This document shows, piece by piece, positions 17,099-22,792 of a stretch of DNA of 35,729 nucleotides. Made by a program: the position numbers and the translations under genes. Origin of the DNA: Chitinophagaceae bacterium. GTDB lineage: Bacteria > Bacteroidota > Bacteroidia > Chitinophagales > Chitinophagaceae. Position 1 is the stretch's first letter. Each line of letters begins with the position of its first letter. The notes beneath the pieces were generated by a model. It was given only the letters and a program-made list of their open reading frames with translations. It had not been told where the DNA came from and made no database searches. Location of the stretch: assembly GCA_004173355.1 (NCBI GenBank), contig SEAD01000039.1, positions 1 through 35,729 of the forward strand. Direction: 5' to 3'.

Positions 17099-17129
17099 CA
17101 AAATTATCCTATTTTCGCAGTCGTTCAAA
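17099..17129 (-). promoter_or_regulatory. Promoter of the nucleoside phosphorylase-dapF-corA-NUDIX unit
   Basis: On the minus strand, TTTG (17126-17129) is followed after 19 nt by TAATTTTG (17099-17106). Both elements and the spacing fit the Bacteroidota housekeeping promoter (TTTG, N17-20, TAnnTTTG). The ATG at 17069 lies 29 nt downstream. Confidence 0.65.
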
Positions 17130-17164
17130 AAAACCGGCATCATTTAGTTTGTTGGTTTTCAGAC

Positions 17165-17235
17165 GGTCCTGTGGCCGAGTGGCTAGGCAGAGCTCTGCAA
17201 AAGCTCGTACACCAGTTCGAATCTGGTCGGGACCT
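17165..17235 (+). tRNA. tRNA-Cys (anticodon GCA)
   Basis: A full cloverleaf can be drawn over 71 nt. The acceptor stem is GGTCCTG with CGGGACC (7 bp, one T-G pair), and the D stem is GCC/GGC. The anticodon stem is GAGCT/AGCTC with loop CTGCAAA, giving anticodon GCA, and the T stem is ACCAG/CTGGT with loop TTCGAAT. The discriminator base is T, as expected for cysteine. The 3' CCA is not encoded. A rho-independent terminator follows directly. Predicted protein frames across this stretch are shadows. Confidence 0.96.
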
Positions 17236-17242
17236 CTTTTCA

Positions 17243-17278
17243 AGCGAAAGCTCCGCACTCCGGGGCTTTCGCTTTTTT
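17243..17278 (+). terminator. Rho-independent terminator after tRNA-Cys
   Basis: The 9-bp arms AGCGAAAGC (17243-17251) and GCTTTCGCT (17265-17273) close a loop that can pair further through CC/GG. A run of six T (17273-17278) follows on the plus strand. It lies 8 nt after the tRNA 3' end. Confidence 0.85.
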
Positions 17279-17343
17279 GTTTGGCGGGGTTTTGTTGTGT
17301 TGCAGTGGCCAGTGCAGGAACAATGGAATGTGCCCAAGGCATG

Positions 17344-18231
17344 TTATTTATCCTCCGCCACCATCTTTTCATATTTCTCCCGGATTTTTTTCAGCCGCTC
17401 GAGGTACGTTTCGCGGTCAGAAAAAAGCATCGGGTTGTAGCGATCCGCGGGTTTGCGTTTTTCATGCAGGTCAAACTGGCTGGCGTGCGCCGCCACCCAG
17501 ATATCAAAACTGATTTTCGGCATGGTGTCGAGCGTGTACGCGTAGTCTTCTTTCATTCCGGGATAGGCGGTCACTTCTGAAAACTTTTTTTCAATAATGA
17601 TGGACGGGATATTCGAAATAAGTGTGCGGTATGTACGCGCACTGTCTTTCAGGTCAACCAGGAAACTACAGGAACCTTTGGTATGTCCGGGATGATGGAG
17701 GAACAACAGGCTGGTGCCGCCAAGTGATACGCTGTCGCCATCATGGAGCAGCCGGTCAGGTTTCACCGGCCTGAATACCGGTGAGGCACCGGCAAAATAA
17801 TAGTCGGTCATACCTCCGTCCCGGAGCACTGCCGCATCCTTTGCGTCGACAAACAACTTTGCCCCTGTTTTCTTCTTCAGTTCGGCCATCGCACCCACAT
17901 GGTCATGGTGCACCTGGTTAGTGAGCAGGATTTTTACATCCTTCAACCTGAAACCCAGTTTTTTTATATTGGCCTCAATCTGGCTGGCGGATGAAGCCAC
18001 ACCGGTGTTGATCAGGATATGTCCTTTTGCTGTAGTGATCAGGTAGCTGGTCAGGTCGTACGTGCCAACGTAGTACAGGTTTCCCGCCACGCGGAAAGGT
18101 TCGTAAGCATCCGTCCATTCGTGGTCGGTCACCGGTGGTTCTTTCACCTGTTGTGCCAACAATTGGAAACAGGTCAGAAGCGGAAGTATAATAACAATCA
18201 TCATCCTGGGGAAAAACAGGTTGCGGTGCAT
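17344..18231 (-). CDS. Subclass B3 metallo-beta-lactamase, GOB-like
   Basis: The 295-residue exported zinc hydrolase has a signal peptide to about residue 27 (ending LLAQ). The body closely follows the GOB group as I recall it: YEPFRVAGNLYYVGTYDLTSYLI at 43-65, ILINTG at 72-77, HHPGHTKGSCSF at 179-190, FSEVTAYP at 217-224 and WVAAHASQFDLHEKR at 245-259. The metal site reads N-Q106-V-H108-H-D110-H111, then H183 and H249. The first ligand is Gln instead of the His of most B3 enzymes, as in GOB-1. Active beta-lactam hydrolysis in the periplasm is likely but unproven; distant B3 homologues may act on other substrates. A -7 box lies upstream at 18257-18264. It ends about 110 nt from the tRNA-Cys gene. 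Confidence 0.88.
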   Translation of the reverse strand: MHRNLFFPRMMIVIILPLLTCFQLLAQQVKEPPVTDHEWTDAYEPFRVAGNLYYVGTYDLTSYLITTAKGHILINTGVASSASQIEANIKKLGFRLKDVKILLTNQVHHDHVGAMAELKKKTGAKLFVDAKDAAVLRDGGMTDYYFAGASPVFRPVKPDRLLHDGDSVSLGGTSLLFLHHPGHTKGSCSFLVDLKDSARTYRTLISNIPSIIIEKKFSEVTAYPGMKEDYAYTLDTMPKISFDIWVAAHASQFDLHEKRKPADRYNPMLFSDRETYLERLKKIREKYEKMVAEDK

Positions 18232-18256
18232 GCGATTTTTTTAGAGGTAATTTTTA

Positions 18257-18264
18257 CAAAGTTA
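18257..18264 (-). promoter_or_regulatory. -7 promoter box for the metallo-beta-lactamase gene
   Basis: On the minus strand this reads TAACTTTG, a match to TAnnTTTG, 25 nt before the ATG at 18231. No convincing -33 element is visible. Confidence 0.45.
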
Positions 18265-18407
18265 ATAGCCGCAGGAGTGTTGTTGCCGGCTGCAGTAAGG
18301 AATCTTTTTCCATCGCTTTCGCATGCCGCGGCCGGACCTGGTTGCGTTGGAAATGGAAGGCAATCGTTTCAACTAAGTTAAGTAACTTCAAAAAACAGCG
18401 CAATCGC

Positions 18408-18439
18408 TTTGCCCTGCCAAATCAAAAAACTTATATTTG
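18408..18439 (+). promoter_or_regulatory. Promoter of the aldo/keto reductase gene
   Basis: TTTG (18408-18411), a 20-nt spacer, then TATATTTG (18432-18439) make a complete Bacteroidota-type promoter. The ATG is at 18459, so the predicted start falls inside the palindromic element that follows. Confidence 0.65.
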
Positions 18440-18457
18440 TCTATACAATTAGTAGAC
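18439..18457 (+). promoter_or_regulatory. Operator-like inverted repeat before the aldo/keto reductase
   Basis: GTCTA at 18439-18443 pairs with TAGAC at 18453-18457, a 19-bp element between the -7 box and the start codon. Its reverse strand aligns with the perfect palindrome at 31496-31514, and the match continues through the neighbouring -7 box. Position over the transcription start suggests a repressor site, probably of the TetR type; the regulator is not identified. Confidence 0.5.
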
Positions 18458-18458
18458 T

Positions 18459-19358
18459 ATGGAGAAAATTTATGTCAGCGACTCAGGCCCGAAGGTATCA
18501 CCGGCGGTATATGGATTTTACGACTGGTCGGGCAACGACCTGACGGAGGAAAAGATGGAAAGTATTGTCAATCTCTGTCTCGAACTCGGGATCAACACTT
18601 TTGACCATGCTGACACGTACGGTGGATATGCCTGTGAGGAGCTCTTCGGTAATATTATCCGCCGTAAGTCTGTAAAAAGGGAAGACCTTGTGCTGTTCAC
18701 CAAAGCCGGTGTGAACCTGCCACATGTATCCCGTCCGGAATATCGCATTAAACATTACGACACATCCCGGGATCATATCACACACAGCGTGGAAAATTCA
18801 CTGCGAAAACTCAACACGGATTATATCGATGTATTCCTGCTGAACCAGCTGGATCCGCTGTCGAACCTGGAGGAGACCGCGGTTACACTGGAGCGCCTGA
18901 AAGAATCCGGCAAAATCAGGAATATCGGTGTAGTGAACTTTTCCGTGTTCCAGCACCAGCTGCTGAGTTCGTTCCTGCGAAGCCCGATCGTCACCAACCA
19001 TATTGAACTGAACCTGCTCAATACTTCGGCGCTTGATAACGGACAGGTGGATTATATCAAACAAAAGTTCATGCGCCCGCTTGCCACTTCGCCGCTGGCC
19101 AGTGGACGGATTGCGGACAGCAATGAAAAAATCCCCCTGCGTGTCCGCGCCACGCTGGAATCGCTTGGCGCAAAATACAATGCCAACTTCGAATCCGTGG
19201 CCATTGCGTGGCTCGTGAAACTCGGCGCTATCCCATTGATCGGGACACTCAATGAGCAGCGGATCCACAATATTGTAAACGGACTGCGGATCAGTCTCGA
19301 CCGGCAGGACTGGTACGAACTACTTGCGGCGTCAAAGGGAGAGGGTAAATTTTCCTGA
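18459..19358 (+). CDS. Aldo/keto reductase, YdhF-like, with catalytic His replaced by Asn
   Basis: The 299-residue TIM-barrel oxidoreductase lines up along its whole length with E. coli YdhF as I recall it: GINTFDHADTYGGYACEELFG (residues 44-64), DHITHSVENSLRKLNTDYIDVF at 105-126, SGKIRNIGVVNF near 150 and IPLIGT near 262. Asp49, Tyr54 and Lys82 of the AKR tetrad are present; the fourth residue, His in LLHRPDP of YdhF, is Asn129 here (LLNQLDP). NADPH-dependent carbonyl reduction is the family activity, but the substitution may slow or change it. A clear promoter and operator-like palindrome precede the gene. It converges with the GH16 gene, 14 nt apart. Confidence 0.9.
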   Translation: MEKIYVSDSGPKVSPAVYGFYDWSGNDLTEEKMESIVNLCLELGINTFDHADTYGGYACEELFGNIIRRKSVKREDLVLFTKAGVNLPHVSRPEYRIKHYDTSRDHITHSVENSLRKLNTDYIDVFLLNQLDPLSNLEETAVTLERLKESGKIRNIGVVNFSVFQHQLLSSFLRSPIVTNHIELNLLNTSALDNGQVDYIKQKFMRPLATSPLASGRIADSNEKIPLRVRATLESLGAKYNANFESVAIAWLVKLGAIPLIGTLNEQRIHNIVNGLRISLDRQDWYELLAASKGEGKFS

Positions 19359-19372
19359 TCCTGTAAGAATGC

Positions 19373-20473
19373 TCAGAGCCGCCGGTACACCCGCACCCAG
19401 TCGATGAAGGTAGTACAGGGAAACACCGCGGCGTCCGCGATGGCGCCCCCGTAAGTGAGGTCGTCGCGACCGCCAACACCAGCAGTCAGCAGGATAAAAA
19501 ATTTATGTTCAAACGGGCTCCATTCACTGAAGTGGTGGGAGTACTCGGATTTCATTACACGTTTCCCGGCAAGCGTGACATTGGCATCTGCATCCTGTCC
19601 GTCTGCAACCCCATTATCAAATGCATCACCGTCCCTGAAATAATGGATATGGTACACATTAGCATCTATGGCAAATTCCATCCGGTCGCTGAACCAGTCC
19701 AGCCGGTATGTATGGAAACCCGTACTCCCGGCTGCTGAACCTGCGGGTGGCGGCCAGTTGCCATAACCGGGATTCACTGCCGGCACCTGCTGGTCGGAGA
19801 AGGTGTAGTATCCGCCCTTATGCCCATGGTTCCAGTCCTGGTAGGTATTGTTTTCCCAGGACCAGGCATAGTGTACGCTGCCAAGATTGTGGAATGGAAT
19901 GGAACCGACGTATTCAGTGATATCGATTTCACCACCCTGTGGCCACATGATGGAAGGCTGGTCCGCCGGTTTTTCGGCAGGCATCATCCAGAATGCAAAA
20001 CCCTGTCCTTTATAACGCACGTCCCTTGGCCAGATCCTTGCCTCGAACCTCGAACCCGGTCCCCAGGCAGCTTTGCCCTGTGTGGTCAGCCGGGCACTTG
20101 TGTAATCCCTGTCTGCGTAACGCTCCTTCTGTGTGGTGATCGCAAGGCAGCCACCACCCGAACCGGTAATGCCCTCCATTATCCGCGCATTTCCCGCCCG
20201 GTCGGTAGCACGGTCAAGCTGCCCCGTCCCGAAATCGCCGTTGACACCGGTGCCTGTTTCAAACACCCATTTTGCCGGGTCAATAACCGGGTTGTTGAAT
20301 TCATCATTCCAGGAAAGTTCGTAACCACTGTAAGCAGTCGGCGGCACTACGGGAGTGCGGACCACCGTGTCTTCGTCGGTAGGTGTTCCGCCCCCGGCTG
20401 ATTTATTACAGGAAATAGCTGCTGACAGCAGGAACGCTGCCGCAAAGGGGGCATACAAGTGTTTGAGAAGCAT
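19373..20473 (-). CDS. Glycoside hydrolase family 16 lipoprotein (beta-glucanase-like)
   Basis: The 366-residue protein has a lipoprotein signal ending AAISC with Cys22 as the lipidated residue, then a short Gly/Thr/Pro linker. A GH16 jelly-roll follows at about 48-366: YELSWNDEFNN at 51-61, GSRFEARIWPRD at 140-151, FAFWMMP at 159-165 and the catalytic segment G181-E182-I-D184-I-T-E187, with Glu182 as nucleophile, Asp184 as helper and Glu187 as acid/base. Then come FHTYRLDWFSDRMEF and a final FIDWVRVYRRL typical of laminarinases. It probably cleaves beta-1,3 or mixed beta-glucans (agar/carrageenan-type substrates cannot be excluded) at the cell surface or in the periplasm. It may work with the SusC/D pair 2.3 kb away. 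A 6-bp hairpin (20495-20510) lies in its leader. Confidence 0.92.
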   Translation of the reverse strand: MLLKHLYAPFAAAFLLSAAISCNKSAGGGTPTDEDTVVRTPVVPPTAYSGYELSWNDEFNNPVIDPAKWVFETGTGVNGDFGTGQLDRATDRAGNARIMEGITGSGGGCLAITTQKERYADRDYTSARLTTQGKAAWGPGSRFEARIWPRDVRYKGQGFAFWMMPAEKPADQPSIMWPQGGEIDITEYVGSIPFHNLGSVHYAWSWENNTYQDWNHGHKGGYYTFSDQQVPAVNPGYGNWPPPAGSAAGSTGFHTYRLDWFSDRMEFAIDANVYHIHYFRDGDAFDNGVADGQDADANVTLAGKRVMKSEYSHHFSEWSPFEHKFFILLTAGVGGRDDLTYGGAIADAAVFPCTTFIDWVRVYRRL

Positions 20474-20579
20474 ATCGTCGGGCCTTTTTGTTTTTCCCGT
20501 CGTAACGGGAGCTTCAGGCAGGTGTCAAGTTAAGCAGTGATTTGACAAAAACAAAACAATTGGGCTGGAATGAATGGAC

Positions 20580-20587
20580 TAAGTTTG
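20580..20587 (+). promoter_or_regulatory. -7 box of the TetR gene promoter
   Basis: TAAGTTTG matches TAnnTTTG. A TTG at 20560-20562 region stands 17 nt upstream as a possible -33. The predicted start would fall inside the palindrome that directly precedes the ATG. Confidence 0.5.
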
Positions 20588-20588
20588 C

Positions 20589-20610
20589 AAACATACTAAC
20601 TGGTATGTTA
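20589..20610 (+). promoter_or_regulatory. TetR operator 1 (autoregulatory site)
   Basis: Twenty-two bases reading AAACATACTA-AC-TGGTATGTTA form an inverted repeat that abuts the TetR start codon at 20610. It is identical at 19 of 22 positions to the perfect palindrome at 21211-21232. Placement between the -7 box and the ATG is what autorepression would need. Confidence 0.7.
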
Positions 20611-21197
20611 TGAAGAAATCTGAACAGACCCGCGCAGGGATCCTTTATAAATCATTTGCACTAGTGTATGCCAATGGCTACCAGGCTACGAGTATTGACC
20701 AGATCATTGCTACCACCGAAGTGACCAAGGGGGCCTTTTTTTACCATTTTAAAAACAAGGATGAGATGGGACTTGCCATGATCAGGGAAGTGATGAAGCC
20801 CGGCATGTACCGGTCATGGATTGCACCTTTGCTCATTTCCCCGGACCCTCTTACCAGTATTTATGAGATGATGGAAGAGGTGTTGCTCCGCAATAAATTC
20901 TTCGATGTACGGTATGGTTGCCCGGCGATGAACCTTGCAGAGGAAATGTCACCGGTAAGTGAAGTATTCCGTGATGAAATGAAAACCCTGATGGCGGACT
21001 GGCAGGCTGCGCTGGAAAAATCCGTCAACCGGGCAAAGAAATCCGGAATGCTGGCAGCAGGTATCAATGGCCGGGAACTGGCGCTGTTCGTTACTTCGGG
21101 GTATGCCGGCGCGCGGGTAATGGGAAAACTTTACGGGAAAGCTGCTTACCGGCCGTATCTCAACCAGCTGAAAAATTACCTCGAATCCATGCGATAA
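20610..21197 (+). CDS. TetR/AcrR family transcriptional regulator
   Basis: The 195-residue protein has an N-terminal helix-turn-helix at about residues 8-55: ILYKSFALVYANGYQATSIDQIIATTEVTKGAFFYHFKNKDEM is the classic TetR_N layout, with the T-K-G-A-F-F-Y-H-F-K recognition helix. The C-terminal part (about 80-195) is a helical ligand-binding and dimer domain of the type that ends with GYAGARVMGKLYG; the ligand is not readable. Palindromic sites lie directly before its own ATG and before the following membrane-protein gene, so it most likely represses itself and the two downstream genes. It is divergent from the GH16 gene. Confidence 0.93.
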   Translation: MKKSEQTRAGILYKSFALVYANGYQATSIDQIIATTEVTKGAFFYHFKNKDEMGLAMIREVMKPGMYRSWIAPLLISPDPLTSIYEMMEEVLLRNKFFDVRYGCPAMNLAEEMSPVSEVFRDEMKTLMADWQAALEKSVNRAKKSGMLAAGINGRELALFVTSGYAGARVMGKLYGKAAYRPYLNQLKNYLESMR

Positions 21198-21210
21198 TTT
21201 TTTTCACATA

Positions 21211-21232
21211 AAACATACTATCTAGTATGTTT
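21211..21232 (+). promoter_or_regulatory. TetR operator 2 (perfect palindrome)
   Basis: AAACATACTA and TAGTATGTTT form perfect 10-bp arms around a 2-nt centre (TC). The site lies between the TetR gene and the membrane-protein gene at 21247 and repeats operator 1 almost exactly. It probably controls a second promoter for the two downstream genes; TATGTTTA within its right arm is a near match to a -7 box. Confidence 0.72.
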
Positions 21233-21246
21233 ATAAAACCAAACCC

Positions 21247-21705
21247 ATGTTCCCGACCATACTTGCCCTGCATTCCCTGTTCCGCTGGCTGATGTGTGTA
21301 TTGCTGCTATTGTCGATCGGTGTCGCCTGGCATGGATTGCAGACGGGATCTATGTTCAGTCCTTGGAAAAACCGGCTCCGGCATTATACGGCTACCATAA
21401 CACATATCCAGCTCATGTTCGGGATCTGGATCTATTCGCAGAGTGCGCTGGTGAAATATTTCTTTTCAGCAGGGAACAACGATTTTGGCCAGCCTGGCTT
21501 TTTTGCAGTGGTGCATATATTGATTATGCTGGCCGCTGTTGTTTTTATCACGCTTGGTTCCGCATTTGCCAAACGGAAGACGCTGGCGGGGGAGAAGTAC
21601 AGGACAATGCTCTGCTGGTTTGTGGCGGCGCTGGTGCTGGTCCTCATTGCTGTGCCCTGGCCATTCTCGCCCTTCGCGCAACGTGTGCTTTTCCGGTCTT
21701 TCTGA
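21247..21705 (+). CDS. Four-span membrane protein, possibly cytochrome b-like
   Basis: The 152-residue protein has four hydrophobic segments, at about residues 4-26, 46-68, 82-104 and 119-136. Histidines sit in or near the membrane helices: H9 in LHSLFRW, H53 in THIQLMFG and H91 in VVHILIM; the protein ends with VPWPFSPFAQR. This resembles a small Bacteroidota family that automated annotation often labels cytochrome b; heme binding through these His residues is plausible but unproven. It lies 49 nt after the TetR gene with a perfect palindromic operator in between, and 21 nt before the DUF3817 gene, so it is very likely the main target of that regulator. A second frame of 140 codons over the same DNA is a shadow. 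Confidence 0.75.
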   Translation: MFPTILALHSLFRWLMCVLLLLSIGVAWHGLQTGSMFSPWKNRLRHYTATITHIQLMFGIWIYSQSALVKYFFSAGNNDFGQPGFFAVVHILIMLAAVVFITLGSAFAKRKTLAGEKYRTMLCWFVAALVLVLIAVPWPFSPFAQRVLFRSF

Positions 21706-21726
21706 ATAACCGATAAACTATCCTGT

Positions 21727-22047
21727 ATGTTCCGTTTACTGAAATCAGGCATTGGCCGGCTGCGACTGCTCGCATTGCTGGAAGGCCTTTCGCTGTTACT
21801 GTTGATTTTTGTGGCCGTGCCGATGAAGTATGTTGCCGGTGACCGCACGCTGGTGACAGTGCTGGGTCCTGTACACGGCGCGCTGGTGTTGCTTTACCTG
21901 TTCAACTGCTTCAGCACCGCGGTGGAATACAGCTGGAAGTTCCGGCAAGTCACGGGACGGTTGCTGCTCGCCTGTCTGTTGCCGTTTGGAACGATGTACA
22001 TGGACAGGATAGTGCTTCGGCCACTGTATCTCGCGGGGAAGCGCTGA
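21727..22047 (+). CDS. DUF3817 domain-containing membrane protein
   Basis: The 106-residue protein is nearly all membrane-embedded. Seen: RLRLLALLEGLSLLLLIFVAVPMKYVAG at residues 11-38, with the family's EG-S-L-L and P-M/L-K-Y signature, then VTVLGPVHGALVLLYLF at about 43-59 and a third span at about 77-90 (LLLACLLPFGTMYMDR). DUF3817 proteins are small integral membrane proteins of unknown function; some occur fused to or beside transporters. It follows the four-span gene by 21 nt and shares its predicted TetR control. Function unknown. Confidence 0.85.
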   Translation: MFRLLKSGIGRLRLLALLEGLSLLLLIFVAVPMKYVAGDRTLVTVLGPVHGALVLLYLFNCFSTAVEYSWKFRQVTGRLLLACLLPFGTMYMDRIVLRPLYLAGKR

Positions 22048-22792
22048 TCCGTTCCAGTTAAAGATCACTTCGCGGGCGATTAGGTTCAATCTATACAGTG
22101 CATACAATCGTTTTTAAATGAAGGATGCTAAATCGTAGTAGCATTTTCCCCTGCGTTGCCAGGGTTTAATAAGCTGGAATTTAGCGGCTTGACCTTATAG
22201 GCGCTTTACCTGGACGAAGTTTATGGCCTCAGTGTTTTTACTTATTTTTTTTAATCCGGCGTTCAAACACCGCTTTCGGAATTTTATGCACATAAAAGCA
22301 GGGACTCTAAGACCATTCTAATATTTTTATAATCAATTAATTATTCGTCACAAACTAACTTTATTGCCAGTGCCTCTGCACGTCAAAATGTAAATAAAAG
22401 TTAAATACTTTTTGCTAAAACGTTTTTTCAAATTAATTTCAAATCACGCTTCAATGATTGCATCTATTACACACCTTTAAACTTGTCACGATGAAACGCA
22501 TCTGTTACTGCCGCGTAATACCCGACCGGGTATCACTGGCCAGGAAAGACTCCCCACCTCCCCATCATTATCCTGGTCATTTAAATCCCCACCCACCGGC
22601 GTCCATGAACCTGGACACCTGATTTTTTCCCCGCCACTTTTTTCCATCCACCTGAGGGCTGAACAGCGAACAGCAGTCTGACACGGGTTAACTATGCGCG
22701 GCGTGCAGCAATGCAGCCGGATAGCCGGAAGGATCTGTATGTCCGTACGACTGGATCTCTATTCTATTACTGTATCAAATCAAAGCTTGTTT
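22048..22792 (+). other. 745-nt non-coding region upstream of susC
   Basis: No convincing gene lies here. The first half is AT-rich. A palindrome at 22411-22432 could be a LacI-type operator. A small hairpin (ATACCC/GGGTAT, 22518-22533) lies inside a 43-codon ATG frame at 22491-22622 (MKRICYCRVIPDRVS...), which has no features I trust. No exact TAnnTTTG box with partner was found; TAACTTTA near 22347 and TACTTTTTG near 22406 are near misses. The susC frame is open back to 22694, but that part is not signal-like and is taken as leader. Confidence 0.6.
22411..22432 (+). promoter_or_regulatory. LacI-type operator candidate upstream of susC
   Basis: TTTGCTAAAAC and GTTTTTTCAAA form an inverted repeat with a central CG: 9 of 11 base pairs match, including the inner AAAAC/GTTTT and the outer TTTG/CAAA. 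A central CG flanked by A and T runs is the usual LacI/GalR shape. It is 361 nt before the susC ATG, so it acts on a distal promoter if it acts at all. Confidence 0.4.

Noticed and set aside
17109-17440. Open frames on both strands of 60-90 codons
   Set aside because: They run across the tRNA-Cys gene and its terminator; the RNA gene explains the sequence.
19820-20401. 193-codon plus-strand frame
   Set aside because: It is antisense to the GH16 gene, whose catalytic motif and signal peptide are clear.
20495-20510. TCCCGT/ACGGGA hairpin in the GH16 leader as a terminator
   Set aside because: Only 6 bp, and no T run after it on either strand; it also lies between divergent genes where no terminator is needed.
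22491-22622. 43-codon frame in the susC upstream region
   Set aside because: Pro/His-rich sequence without a signal, domain or clear promoter. Kept only as a possible leader peptide, not as a gene.
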